NCBI RefSeq assembly: GCF_008017535.1
Contig: NZ_VRUA01000014.1
Span: 1-64,000, forward strand
Origin: Ottowia flava
GTDB lineage: Bacteria > Pseudomonadota > Gammaproteobacteria > Burkholderiales > Burkholderiaceae_C
Direction: 5' to 3'
DNA length: 64,000 nucleotides
Shown here: piece by piece, positions 52,913 to 60,542 of the stretch
Numbering within the stretch: position 1 is the stretch's first letter
Layout of the letters: every line of letters starts with the position of its first letter
Program-made: the position numbers and the translations under genes
The notes under the pieces: generated by a model
Database searches by the model: none
The model's input: the letters and a program-made list of their open reading frames with translations, nothing else
What the model was told of the DNA's origin: nothing

Positions 52913-52958
52913 TACTAACTTTGTAGCCGTCCGCGTAGATGACTGTAGGGCCAGAGAC
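52913..52958 (+). repeat. Family-1 interspersed repeat, copy 13
   Basis: ACTTTGTAGCCGTCCGCGTA followed by GATGACTGTAGGGCCAGAG. More diverged than others; lies between waaA and the phosphomannomutase gene. Confidence 0.65.
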
Positions 52959-53009
52959 CGATTTCTTTTCAAGATCAGCACCCGAACCCCGCCAAGACGA
53001 CGAAGCGCG

Positions 53010-54476
53010 TCAATGCGCCGACGCGCCCAGCTGCGCATCGGGTTTCACGCGGCGCAGCAGGGCCAGCATGTCGGCTTCGATGCGTTGCAGCGCCTCGGGC
53101 GTGTGGCCTTCGAAGCGGAGGACGAGCACCGGCGTGGTGTTGCTGGCGCGGACCAGACCGAAGCCATCCGGCCAGTCGACGCGCACGCCGTCGATCACGT
53201 TGACAACAGGGGCCCCCACGCTCCCCGCTGCGCGTGGTTCGCTGCCCCCCAAGGGGGCGCTCGCGGCCTGGCACGGCCCGGCGCCGCTCGGCTCGGCGAA
53301 ATAGGACGGCGCCAGCGCCTGCAACTCGGCCGCCAGGCGGTGCGGCTCGCCTTCGGCGCAGGCGACGTTCAGCTCGGGCGTGTTGTGGCTGGTGGGCAGG
53401 GCGTTGAGCAGCGCGCTGGGGTCGGCCACGCGGCTGACGATTTCCAGCAGGCGGCAGCCGGCGTAGGTGCCGTCGTCAAAGCCGTACCAGCGCTCCTTGA
53501 AGAAGATGTGGCCGCTCATCTCGCCGCCCAGCGGCGCGTCGACTTCCTTCATGCGCGCCTTGACCAGCGAATGGCCGGTCTTGAACATCTCCGGCACGCC
53601 GCCCGCGGCCGTGATGGCGGGCGCCAGGCGCTGTGAACATTTCACGTCAAACACGATGGTGCCGCCGGGCGCGCGGCTGAGCACGTCCTGCGCGAACAGC
53701 ATCATCTGGCGGTCGGGGTAGATCGTCTGGCCGTCCTTGGTGACGATGCCCAGGCGGTCGCCGTCGCCGTCGAAGGCCAGGCCCAGCTCGGCGTCGGTGG
53801 TCTGCAGCGCACGGATCACGTCGCGCAGGTTGTCGGGCTTGCTGGGGTCGGGGTGGTGGTTGGGGAAGTTGCCGTCGACCTCGGTGAACAGCTCGGTCAC
53901 CTCGCAGCCGAGCGCGCGGAAGATGCCCGGCGCGCTGGCGCCGGCCACGCCGTTGCCGCAGTCGACCACGATCTTCATCGGGCGGGCCAGTTGGATGTCG
54001 CTGGTGATGCGTTCGACATACGCCGGCTGCACGTCGTGCTGGCGCAGGCTGCCGCCGGGCTGGCGCTGCCAGGTTTCGGCTTCGATCATCTGGCGCAGCT
54101 TTTGGATGTCGTCGCCGTAGATGGCGCGGCCGGCCAACACCATCTTGAAGCCGTTGTCGTCGCGCGGGTTGTGGCTGCCGGTGACCTGGATGCCGGTGCG
54201 GCACAGCGTGCTGGCGGCAAAGTACAGCATCGGCGTGGTGACCATGCCGATGTCGATGACTTCCACACCCGCCGCGACCAGGCCACGCATCAGCGCGCTG
54301 CTGAGCGCGGGGCCGGACAAACGCCCGTCGCGGCCGACGGCCACGGTGCGCTCGCCCGCCGCCAACGCCTGGGTGCCAAACGCCAGGCCCAGCGCTTCGG
54401 CCAGCGGCTCGGTCAGCGTGGTGGGCGTGGTGCCGCGGATGTCGTAGGCCTTGAAGATGGCAGGTGTGAGGTGCAT
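53010..54476 (-). CDS. Phosphomannomutase/phosphoglucomutase
   Basis: A 488-residue alpha-D-phosphohexomutase (AlgC/ManB-like) that makes mannose-1-P or glucose-1-P for surface sugars. Phosphoserine loop TGSHNPRDDNG, metal loop DGDGDR, sugar loop GGEMSGHIFF and phosphate loop RASNTTPVL are all present. Residues ~394-422 (around GPCQAASAPLGGSEPRA) are an insertion in the domain 3-4 linker, encoded by a family-2 repeat. ATG 54476 (MHLTPAIFKAYDIRG) is chosen. Confidence 0.95.
   Translation of the reverse strand: MHLTPAIFKAYDIRGTTPTTLTEPLAEALGLAFGTQALAAGERTVAVGRDGRLSGPALSSALMRGLVAAGVEVIDIGMVTTPMLYFAASTLCRTGIQVTGSHNPRDDNGFKMVLAGRAIYGDDIQKLRQMIEAETWQRQPGGSLRQHDVQPAYVERITSDIQLARPMKIVVDCGNGVAGASAPGIFRALGCEVTELFTEVDGNFPNHHPDPSKPDNLRDVIRALQTTDAELGLAFDGDGDRLGIVTKDGQTIYPDRQMMLFAQDVLSRAPGGTIVFDVKCSQRLAPAITAAGGVPEMFKTGHSLVKARMKEVDAPLGGEMSGHIFFKERWYGFDDGTYAGCRLLEIVSRVADPSALLNALPTSHNTPELNVACAEGEPHRLAAELQALAPSYFAEPSGAGPCQAASAPLGGSEPRAAGSVGAPVVNVIDGVRVDWPDGFGLVRASNTTPVLVLRFEGHTPEALQRIEADMLALLRRVKPDAQLGASAH
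53211..53295 (+). repeat. Family-2 repeat inside the phosphomannomutase gene, copy B
   Basis: GCCCCCACGCTCCCCGCTGC, core GCTGCCCCCCAAGGGGGCGC and end GGCCCGGCGCCG match copy A at 8061-8146. It is inserted in frame in the mutase gene, which runs on the other strand. Confidence 0.85.
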
Positions 54477-54510
54477 GGGACGACATTGTAGGCAGGCCAA
54501 ATGCTATTAA

Positions 54511-54557
54511 ATCGGGAGCTTTCTGCGCTGGTGGTTGTAGGGCCAGGGGTCAAAAAC
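54511..54557 (+). repeat. Family-1 interspersed repeat, copy 14
   Basis: AAATCGGGAGCTTTCTGCGC followed by TGGTGGTTGTAGGGCCAGG and, shortly after, an A-run. It lies upstream of the mutase gene start. Confidence 0.75.
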
Positions 54558-54681
54558 GCCGAAAATCCTAAGAACAGGCGAGCGTGCGCCCCCTGCTGCG
54601 CCGCAGCAAGCCCCAGGGCATCAATCTGCTTCGCAAGTTTCATGAATCGCGCCGGCCACAGCACGCCTGCCACGGCGATAC

Positions 54682-55635
54682 TTGCGGGCTGCCCATGACC
54701 ACCTCGACCGCCCCCCCCCAACGGCCACCGCGGCCAGCCCCGCCGACGCCGCGCTGACCCCGCGCATCGCCACGGAGTTCCTGCTGCTGGCGGCGGCCTG
54801 GGGCGCGTCGTTCCTCTTCATGCGCCAGGCGGCGCTGGAGTTCGGGCCGCTGCCCACGGCCGCGCTGCGCGTCACCATCGCCGCGCTGGCGCTGCTGCCG
54901 CTGATGCTGGCGCGCGGGCTGGGCCCGTCGCTGCGCCAGCACTGGCGGCCGGTGTTCGTCTGCGGGCTGCTGAATTCGGGGATTCCATTCGCGCTGTACA
55001 GCTTCGCGCTGCTGCACATCAGCACCGGCGTGTCGGCCATCCTGAACGCCACCGTGCCGCTGTTCGGCGCGCTGGTCGCGTGGGCCTGGCTGGGCCACCG
55101 GCCGGGCGCGTCGCGCGCCATCGGGCTGGCGCTGGGCTTCATCGGTGTGGCGCTGCTGGCCTGGGACAAGGTCGGCATGAAAAGCGGCGCCAGCGCCACC
55201 TGGGCCGCGCTGGCGGTGCTGGCCTGTCTGGGCGCGACGCTGTGCTATGCCGTCGCCGCCAGCTACACGCAGCGCTTTTTGACCGGCCTGCCGCCCTTGA
55301 TGACGGCCACCGGCAGCCAGATCGGCGCCGCGCTGGGGCTGGCCCTGCCGGCCATCTGGCTGTGGCCGGCGCAAATGCCCAGCGCCAAGGCCTGGGGCGC
55401 GCTGCTGGCGCTGGGCGTGCTGTGCACCAGCGTGGCCTACGTGCTGTACTTCAAGCTGATCGAGCAGATCGGCCCGGCGCGCGCGCTGACGGTGACGTTT
55501 GCGGTGCCGGTGTTCGCGGTGCTCTACGGCGCCACGCTGCTGGGCGAAGCGGTCACGCCCTGGATGCTGGGCTGCGGCGCCATTGTGCTGTGCGGCACGG
55601 CGCTGGCCACAGGACTCGTCAAGCTCCGGATTTAG
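54682..55635 (+). CDS. EamA/DMT family transporter with poly-C tract at its 5' end
   Basis: A 317-residue (from TTG 54682) inner-membrane transporter with ten hydrophobic segments in two EamA halves (LAAAWGASFLFMRQAA, GTALATGLVKL at the end). The only nearby ATG (54695) is one base out of frame. It reads MTTSTAPP into a run of nine C (54711-54719) and stops soon after; ten C would join it to the transporter frame. So the start is either TTG 54682, or ATG 54695 with a tract-length change (real or a sequencing error). The stop lies within a repeat and overlaps the convergent riboflavin synthase gene. Confidence 0.82.
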   Translation: MRAAHDHLDRPPPTATAASPADAALTPRIATEFLLLAAAWGASFLFMRQAALEFGPLPTAALRVTIAALALLPLMLARGLGPSLRQHWRPVFVCGLLNSGIPFALYSFALLHISTGVSAILNATVPLFGALVAWAWLGHRPGASRAIGLALGFIGVALLAWDKVGMKSGASATWAALAVLACLGATLCYAVAASYTQRFLTGLPPLMTATGSQIGAALGLALPAIWLWPAQMPSAKAWGALLALGVLCTSVAYVLYFKLIEQIGPARALTVTFAVPVFAVLYGATLLGEAVTPWMLGCGAIVLCGTALATGLVKLRI

Positions 55636-56272
55636 GAGCTGACTGCGCAGGTACGGCGGGCGTGGCGAGCATTCTTTCCACGTAGCGGGCGATCATGTCG
55701 ATCTCCAGATTGACGTTCACGCCCGGCGCCAACACGTGCAGCGCGGTGTTCTGCACGGTGTGCGGAATCAGGTTGATGCTGAACTCGCAACCCTCGGCCT
55801 GGTCGACCACGCGGTTCACCGTCAGGCTCACGCCGTTGACCGTGATCGAGCCCTTGTAGGCTAGAAAGCGCGCCAGTTCGCGCGGCGCCAGCACGCGCAG
55901 TTCCCAGCTTTCGCCCACGGGAGCAAAGTGGGTCACCACGCCCATGCCGTCCACGTGGCCGGACACGATGTGCCCGCCCAGGCGGTCGTGCGCACGCAAG
56001 GCCTTTTCCAGATTGACGGGGCCTGGCCGGTCCAACCCGGCGGTGCGCGCCAGCGATTCGGCTGAGATGTCGATGGCAAAGCGGCCAGAGGGCGCATCGA
56101 TATCCACGGCCGTCATGCAAGCGCCGTTCAGCGCGATGCTGTCGCCCAGGCCCACATCGTCCAGGTAGCCGGCCGGCGTCTCCAGGTGCAGGCGCAGCCC
56201 ATGCGCCGCGGTGGCGCCGAGCGGCTGCACCTCGGCGATCTTGCCCATGGCGGTAACGATTCCGGTGAACAT
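55619..56272 (-). CDS. ribE: Riboflavin synthase, alpha subunit
   Basis: A 217-residue enzyme with two tandem lumazine-binding barrels (MFTGIVTAMGKI at 1; HIVSGHVDGMGVV around residue 100; SITVNGVSLTVNRV). It dismutates two 6,7-dimethyl-8-ribityllumazine to riboflavin. The last ~13 residues (PAVPAQSAPKSGA) run into a family-1 repeat and the stop overlaps the EamA gene end by 17 bp. No FMN riboswitch is seen upstream. Confidence 0.95.
   Translation of the reverse strand: MFTGIVTAMGKIAEVQPLGATAAHGLRLHLETPAGYLDDVGLGDSIALNGACMTAVDIDAPSGRFAIDISAESLARTAGLDRPGPVNLEKALRAHDRLGGHIVSGHVDGMGVVTHFAPVGESWELRVLAPRELARFLAYKGSITVNGVSLTVNRVVDQAEGCEFSINLIPHTVQNTALHVLAPGVNVNLEIDMIARYVERMLATPAVPAQSAPKSGA
55633..55660 (+). 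repeat. Family-1 repeat at convergent gene ends, copy 15
   Basis: TTAGGAGCTGACTGCGCAGG followed by TACGGCGGGC: only the first half of the unit is clear. It supplies the EamA stop and codes for the ribE C-terminus. Confidence 0.6.
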
Positions 56273-56327
56273 CGCGCAATCCTCCAACAGTGGCCCGCAC
56301 AAGGCGGTAGGACGAAGCCACAAAGAC

Positions 56328-56357
56328 AAAAGCCCCGCAAATCGATGTTTGCGAGGC
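56328..56357 (-). terminator. Terminator after tRNA-Arg
   Basis: On the minus strand AGCCTCGCAAA and TTTGCGGGGCT pair around an ATCG-type loop, followed by TTTT. It is 17 bp past the tRNA 3' end. Confidence 0.75.
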
Positions 56358-56373
56358 TTTGTCAGGCAGAAAA

Positions 56374-56450
56374 TGGCGCGGCTGGCAGGATTCGAACCCA
56401 CGACCCCTTGGTTCGTAGCCAAGTACTCTATCCAACTGAGCTACAGCCGC
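56374..56450 (-). tRNA. tRNA-Arg (anticodon ACG)
   Basis: A 77-nt cloverleaf with encoded CCA. Acceptor GCGGCTG pairs with CAGCCGC; D arm TAGCTCAGTTGGATAGAGTA; anticodon loop CTACGAA; T arm GTGGGTTCGAATCC. It closely resembles E. coli tRNA-Arg(ACG). Confidence 0.97.
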
Positions 56451-56560
56451 GCGAAGCCAGAAAGTATAACAGCAAAATTCAGCACTTCAGAAAGCTCTTT
56501 TGAAATTCTTGCGAGACCCAGGCGTCGCTTGTCGCTGCCCGCTTGGCTGGAACCACCAGT

Positions 56561-57355
56561 TCACTGCACGGGGAGGTCGAAATAGCGGTCAGGGAAGGGC
56601 TCGTCGCGCAGAGTGAAATGCCACCATTCCTCTGGCAGATTGCGCCAGCCGTGGCGTTCCATGAGTGTGCGCAACCAAAGGCGGTTGTGCCGCGCCGCAG
56701 TCCCCACCAACTGCGTTTCGGTGTGAGAGCGCTCATCGAACAAGTCGAACGGCGTTGCCATGTCGACCTCCCGCCCTGACACCAACGGGCCTTTCAACAC
56801 CTGCCCAGCCAAGGCCGCATTGACCACAACCAGACCCATGTCCACCGTGCTCGCACGACTGTGGCCGGAGCGCTCTGCGATGTAGCCGCGCGAGAACAAC
56901 TCGGTCTTGGGCACGCGCGGGTAGTACTCGGCCTTGGTGGTCTGATCGCCAAGGTCCTTGCCCCAGCGCACGAAATCGTCAACCGCGCGCTGCGGCCGGT
57001 AGCAGTCGAACACCTTCACGCGAAGGCCATGTTTTGCCGCGTCCCGCTGCACGTTGACCAGCGCTGCGGCGGCCGGTCGACTGAGCCAGCATCGGGGTGC
57101 TAGGTAGCCGGTAACGGGCTGCCCCATGAAGTTGCGCGCACCGTGGTAACGCATGTCCTGCTCAATAGCTGCAGTCAGCGTATCAAGCGCCACCAGCGTT
57201 TGCGCCTCAGCGCCGGCCGCATCCGCGCCTTGGCTCACCTCGTGAGCGCAACCGCCAATCGCAAGCCCTACCGTCAATACCATCAGCGCCGCGCAGACAC
57301 TGCGAACCCGCCCATGCTGCCCGATGATGGCCTGCACTCGTTCACTTGATCGCAT
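56561..57355 (-). CDS. D-alanyl-D-alanine dipeptidase (VanX/DdpX family) lipoprotein
   Basis: A 264-residue zinc dipeptidase. The N-terminal signal ends in an IGGC lipobox (Cys ~36), so it is likely a lipoprotein. VanX motifs: VFDCYRPQRAVDDFVRW, the zinc motif SGHSRASTVDMGL, and EEWWHF with the catalytic Glu and last His. It would cleave D-Ala-D-Ala for peptidoglycan recycling rather than vancomycin resistance; no van genes are near. Confidence 0.9.
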   Translation of the reverse strand: MRSSERVQAIIGQHGRVRSVCAALMVLTVGLAIGGCAHEVSQGADAAGAEAQTLVALDTLTAAIEQDMRYHGARNFMGQPVTGYLAPRCWLSRPAAAALVNVQRDAAKHGLRVKVFDCYRPQRAVDDFVRWGKDLGDQTTKAEYYPRVPKTELFSRGYIAERSGHSRASTVDMGLVVVNAALAGQVLKGPLVSGREVDMATPFDLFDERSHTETQLVGTAARHNRLWLRTLMERHGWRNLPEEWWHFTLRDEPFPDRYFDLPVQ

Positions 57356-57395
57356 GCGTGTCTCCTCGCAATGTGCGCTGCGCCCATCAGAATGG

Positions 57396-57944
57396 TTACG
57401 GCGCCCTGACGGGTCTTTCTTCCATTTTCAAGCCCGCAAGCCTCCAGGCAAACAAGCCCTCACGCCGAAAGACGAACCCCGACGGCTCGCCCTCAGGATG
57501 AACAAACACTTGTGACCAGCCTTGGTAGTCAACGGTGTACTTCTTGCGAGAAGAGGACGGTTGTGTGTCGACACCAACACCGGCTGCCGCCACATCGGCA
57601 GGACTGCCGGGTTTGCCGTTCTTGAGCATCACCATGAGGCCGGCCGGCGAAACCAGCGCATCCGTCAATTGGTTGACGACGCCGGTGGCCAACATTCTGC
57701 CGATACCGCCGAGAGAATTGTCTGCACCCGCCTGGTCCGGCCCAGGTTGCATCCTCGCCAGCACCTGCGCCTTAACACTGTCTCGCAGCGCGGGGAAATC
57801 GACGTACGCCGACACCGCTTCCGCATCCTGCCGCTCAACCGCCTTGCCAATGCTGCGCAAGGTCAGATAAGGCGATGCATAGAGGAGCACACCGAAGGCG
57901 AGCAGCAAAAAGGCCACCGCGCCGAGAAAGACTTTGCGATTCAT
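57396..57944 (-). CDS. DUF2939 domain-containing protein
   Basis: A 182-residue protein with one N-terminal membrane helix or uncleaved signal (VFLGAVAFLLLAFGVLLYAS), followed by the DUF2939 pattern PYLTLRSIGKAVERQDAEAV and a C-terminal beta part (YTVDYQGWSQVFVHPEGE). Role unknown; periplasmic side expected. Start MNRKVFLGA at 57944. Confidence 0.85.
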   Translation of the reverse strand: MNRKVFLGAVAFLLLAFGVLLYASPYLTLRSIGKAVERQDAEAVSAYVDFPALRDSVKAQVLARMQPGPDQAGADNSLGGIGRMLATGVVNQLTDALVSPAGLMVMLKNGKPGSPADVAAAGVGVDTQPSSSRKKYTVDYQGWSQVFVHPEGEPSGFVFRREGLFAWRLAGLKMEERPVRAP

Positions 57945-58000
57945 GCCTTGCTCCCTGAGCTTGACGGGCTGCTCCCGTGTTTTCGTTGGAAGCAATACAG

Positions 58001-58032
58001 AAAAAGCCTTGCCACGGGGAGCAGCAAGGCTT
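58001..58032 (-). terminator. Terminator of the tRNA locus next to the prophage
   Basis: AAGCCTTGC (58004-58012) and GCAAGGCTT (58024-58032) form a 9-bp stem; on the minus strand five T follow. It lies 12 bp past the tRNA fragment and is probably the original tRNA terminator. Confidence 0.75.
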
Positions 58033-58043
58033 GCGTCACAACT

Positions 58044-58092
58044 TGGTAGGGCGTGCAGGGCTCGAACCTGCGACCAAGGGATTATGAGTCCC
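58044..58092 (-). other. 3' fragment of a CAU-anticodon tRNA: putative prophage attachment site
   Basis: The minus strand reads GGGACTCATAATCCCTTGG and continues through a perfect T arm (GCAGG/CCTGC), acceptor 3' strand and CCA. Position 27 and everything 5' of it (D arm, 5' acceptor) are missing; the sequence past 58092 is unrelated. CTTGGTCGC after the anticodon loop is like tRNA-Ile2. Loss of the 5' half at the border of phage genes is the pattern of an att site. Confidence 0.8.
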
Positions 58093-58232
58093 ACGCACAA
58101 CCAAGCAACGGCGCCACTTTCAGGCCTTTGCGTGGGAATATAAATCGAATTCGGGCCGTTGTCCCATGCGGGTTCCGAGAGGTTAATTCCCATGGGAAAG
58201 GACGTTATCGCGCTTTCAATCCAAGCCCCGGA

Positions 58233-58763
58233 CTAGCGCTGCGGCCACGCCTGCTGGTACATCAGCGAATCGGCTGCGTGGGCGTCAGCTGCTCGTGCCA
58301 GCTCTTCAGCTTCGCCCGCAAGTTCTCCAAATACTTTTTGGACGGCTGCGGCTCCGCCGGCTTGGGCATCGGCGGTGGCGCCGGGCACGTCACACCCGTG
58401 GCGGATGGTGTTGAGCGCGGTGCTGAGACTGCGGCGCAGCCCGTCGCGCTCAGTGCGAACGCCAGCAAGCAAAGCCGCATCGTCGCCAGCGGATTGCGCG
58501 CGCTGGCCTTGTGCGTTGATAACCCGTGCATTGTTTTCTCCTTCGGTTTTGCGGTTCGCCTGGTTCGCCGTAGCATCGGCGTCTTTCTGGTCTTGGACGG
58601 CCTTGTCCCACAAGGCCTGCACTTCGGCGCGGCCGTCGTCTCTGGCTTCAGCCAGTGCAGCCTTTACCTGGCCGCTGTGCCACCACCAGGCGGCGAGCAG
58701 CACCAGCGCGCCCAGGATTGGGCGCCAGAACGCTTTGATGAACGTGAGAATGGCCTCAATCAT
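58233..58763 (-). CDS. Rz-like inner-membrane spanin
   Basis: A 176-residue i-spanin: one N-terminal membrane anchor (ILGALVLLAAWWWHSGQV) and a long periplasmic coiled coil rich in Ala, Glu and Gln (residues 30-130). It overlaps the 35-codon reading frame upstream by 4 nt. Together with the Rz1 lipoprotein nested inside, it should fuse inner and outer membranes at the last step of lysis. Confidence 0.85.
   Translation of the reverse strand: MIEAILTFIKAFWRPILGALVLLAAWWWHSGQVKAALAEARDDGRAEVQALWDKAVQDQKDADATANQANRKTEGENNARVINAQGQRAQSAGDDAALLAGVRTERDGLRRSLSTALNTIRHGCDVPGATADAQAGGAAAVQKVFGELAGEAEELARAADAHAADSLMYQQAWPQR
58262..58531 (-). CDS. Rz1-like outer-membrane spanin lipoprotein, nested in Rz
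   Basis: An 89-residue lipoprotein read in another frame wholly inside Rz. The signal MRLCLLAFALSATGCAAV has a lipobox with Cys, then a Pro-rich mature part (CPAPPPMPKPAEPQPSKKY). GAAGGAG lies 6 bp before ATG 58531. This is the lambda-like nested arrangement. Confidence 0.85.
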   Translation of the reverse strand: MHGLSTHKASARNPLATMRLCLLAFALSATGCAAVSAPRSTPSATGVTCPAPPPMPKPAEPQPSKKYLENLRAKLKSWHEQLTPTQPIR

Positions 58764-58867
58764 TGATGCGCCTCGCTTTTCCGTACAAAACCTGAAAACG
58801 CAGGCGCGCACGGAAAAACCGCCTGCGACCACCCATACCAAAGCATCCAGAAAAACAGCGGGCTCAC
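58760..58867 (-). CDS. 35-residue aromatic membrane peptide in lysis cassette
   Basis: GTG start at 58867 overlaps the upstream stop (GTGA) and the stop overlaps the Rz start (ATGA). Residues 1-19 (SPLFFWMLWYGWSQAVFP) are hydrophobic and Trp/Phe rich; the end is basic. No family recognised. Support is from coupling on both sides; translation is not proven. Confidence 0.5.
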   Translation of the reverse strand: MSPLFFWMLWYGWSQAVFPCAPAFSGFVRKSEAHQ

Positions 58868-59052
58868 AACGAGACTCCCAGGGCGCGCGCCGCGATCTTG
58901 GTCAGGCGAGCACGTTCTTCCAGGCCGTGCGTGCCGCCGTTGACGGCGCGCGCGGCGCGCGGCCAGTCCTTGCCCACGGCGGCGATCAGCACGGCGGCGA
59001 GAATGGCCTGCCAGTTTTTGCGCGCGAAGGCGAGGATCAGTGCCCAGGTCAA
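58864..59052 (-). CDS. 62-residue small membrane protein in lysis cassette
   Basis: TTG start at 59052 with GGAG 6 bp upstream; 4-nt overlap with the preceding 24-codon gene. One membrane helix (WQAILAAVLIAAVG, ~residues 14-27) and a basic amphipathic C-terminus containing GGTHGLEERARLTKIAARAL. Could be a holin or antiholin part; unknown family. Confidence 0.6.
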   Translation of the reverse strand: MTWALILAFARKNWQAILAAVLIAAVGKDWPRAARAVNGGTHGLEERARLTKIAARALGVSL

Positions 59053-59123
59053 AGGTCACTCCACAAAGAGCACCACGCCAGCCAGCAGGCAGCACAGTGC
59101 ATGACGAAAAGTCCGACGATCAT
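59049..59123 (-). CDS. 24-residue membrane peptide in lysis cassette
   Basis: ATG 59123 with GGAG 8 bp upstream and 4-nt overlaps at both ends. The whole peptide is a single membrane span with three Cys (MIVGLFVMHCAACWLAW). Unusually small; strong ribosome site argues it is made. Confidence 0.6.
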   Translation of the reverse strand: MIVGLFVMHCAACWLAWCSLWSDL

Positions 59124-59311
59124 TTTCTCAGCTCCTTGACGATCTGCCCCGCCTGCGTGCTCAGGCCAAAGCCCGCGCCCACGGCGAGCGTCACGGTCAG
59201 GTAGCCGGCCTCGCTGACCTTGCCGTGCCAGCACAGCACAGCCGCGCCCAGCAGCATCACGAAGGCGATGACGAATGAGGGCTTGAGGAATTCGGTCAAG
59301 ACTAGCTCCAT
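59120..59311 (-). CDS. 63-residue holin-like protein
   Basis: Two membrane segments (FVIAFVMLLGAAVLCWHG and YLTVTLAVGAGFGL) with a short Lys/Glu loop and charged ends (KELRK). Size and layout are those of a class II-like holin that would release or trigger the lysozyme. It overlaps the lysozyme 3' end by 10 nt. The assignment is by topology and place only. Confidence 0.65.
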   Translation of the reverse strand: MELVLTEFLKPSFVIAFVMLLGAAVLCWHGKVSEAGYLTVTLAVGAGFGLSTQAGQIVKELRK

Positions 59312-60039
59312 CCTTGGGCTCGTTGCTTGCAGCGCTGCCAGACGATGTAGCCGCACAGGGCGACCACGGCGACCAGCAGGATTGGCACCAGCCATTCGCC
59401 CAGCATGTCGGTGCTGGTCTTCACGTCGGCCACGGTGCGCGCGGTTTCGGCCACCGTAGCGACCGCCGCAGTCCCACCGGCGATCACGCCTGCGCGGTTG
59501 ATTTGGCTCTCGGCCAGCGAGCGCTCAGGCTCCACGGCGCGCGGCATCTCGTCAGCAGCGGCGGCCTCGCGCACTTCTTCCGCCACCGGCAGCGGGGTGC
59601 TGACAATCTCCGGCGTCAGGTACAGCGCAGCCTCGGCGGCGCGGCGCCGGGTCAGGCCGGGCCACACCTTGCCGCCAGCCTTGTTCCACAGGCCGAACGC
59701 GCGCGCTGCGGCTTGATGATCGCCGGCGTTGTGGCGCTTGATGACCGTCGATCCAGCCATCCCCTTCACGCCGACGTTGTAGGCGAAGGACACCAATGCG
59801 TCAAACTGCGGCTGCGTGGCGTTGCCGCCGGTGGCACGCTCCACGGCGCGCTCGTACTCGACAAGCTCATGGCGCAGTCTGCGCTCGGCTTCCGAGCGGG
59901 TCATCACGTCGCCCGGCTTGACGCCCCGGGTGGTGCCGTAGCCGATCGTCCATGGGTCGCTCGGTATTGGCTTGTACGCCTCAGCGCGAAAGCCCTCGAA
60001 TTCCTTGATGATGCTCAAGCCAGCGCTGGAGATTTTCAT
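59302..60039 (-). CDS. GH24 lysozyme (endolysin) with C-terminal membrane segment
   Basis: A 245-residue endolysin. The phage-lysozyme domain (1-145) has Glu15 in KEFEGF, Asp28 and Thr36/37 in TIGYGTT, the E-D-T triad layout of T4-type lysozymes. After ~50 variable residues a strong membrane helix (WLVPILLVAVVALCGYIVW, about 215-235) ends in a basic tail. No N-terminal SAR signal is seen, so the C-terminal anchor is unusual. It overlaps both neighbours. Confidence 0.9.
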   Translation of the reverse strand: MKISSAGLSIIKEFEGFRAEAYKPIPSDPWTIGYGTTRGVKPGDVMTRSEAERRLRHELVEYERAVERATGGNATQPQFDALVSFAYNVGVKGMAGSTVIKRHNAGDHQAAARAFGLWNKAGGKVWPGLTRRRAAEAALYLTPEIVSTPLPVAEEVREAAAADEMPRAVEPERSLAESQINRAGVIAGGTAAVATVAETARTVADVKTSTDMLGEWLVPILLVAVVALCGYIVWQRCKQRAQGWS

Positions 60040-60542
60040 TGTTGACCTATGACAAAGTTACCGATTTCTTCGTAATGCGGCCACAGGAAATGGCAGCGGT
60101 GAACGGCGTGCAGGGTGATGCCTTCGCCTTCGTTGCCTTCAACGTACCAAGGGCCGAATTTCTGCGGGCCTAGCGGGCGCGAGAACATCGGCTCGTTGGG
60201 GCGGCGATCCATGAAAGTGACGCCGGCCACATCGCCATCGGACGCACGGCCTGTGACGCTGACAAACTCGCAGTTTCTTTGCTTGTCAAACGTGCCGACA
60301 ATTAGCACGCCACCCCTCGACTCCCCGCCCTTCTCGACGAACTGCGTCTGCACCCGGAACGACTTGATGACACGGTAGTGCTGGTCGAGTTGGTACGCGC
60401 CGATTGCGAAAAGCAGCGTCAACATCGGCGCGGCCAGAAACGCGCAGCGAAGTAAAGCGCGGACGAACCGAGGCTTGAATGGCTTCGGGTCTTCGCCGGT
60501 CAGAAGGCCGGTGATGGTCGTCGGCGGGTCGTCTTGGTTCAT
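60036..60542 (-). CDS. Prophage membrane-anchored protein of unknown function
   Basis: A 168-residue protein: cytoplasmic N-terminus, one membrane helix (FLAAPMLTLLFAIGAYQL, ~40-58) and a ~105-residue outside domain with FVSVTGRASDGDVAGVTFMD and two Cys. Starts MNQDDPPTTITGLL; 4-nt overlaps with both neighbouring genes. It is just upstream of the lysozyme gene; no family recognised. Confidence 0.75.
   Translation of the reverse strand: MNQDDPPTTITGLLTGEDPKPFKPRFVRALLRCAFLAAPMLTLLFAIGAYQLDQHYRVIKSFRVQTQFVEKGGESRGGVLIVGTFDKQRNCEFVSVTGRASDGDVAGVTFMDRRPNEPMFSRPLGPQKFGPWYVEGNEGEGITLHAVHRCHFLWPHYEEIGNFVIGQQ

Noticed and set aside
56273-56373. FMN riboswitch upstream of ribE
   Set aside because: The leader is short and lacks the conserved RFN-element boxes; a tRNA gene and its terminator occupy the space.
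57160-57190. Further family-1 repeat copy (AATAGCTGCAGTCAGCG)
   Set aside because: Only the first ~9 bases match; it lies in a conserved part of the dipeptidase gene and is likely chance.
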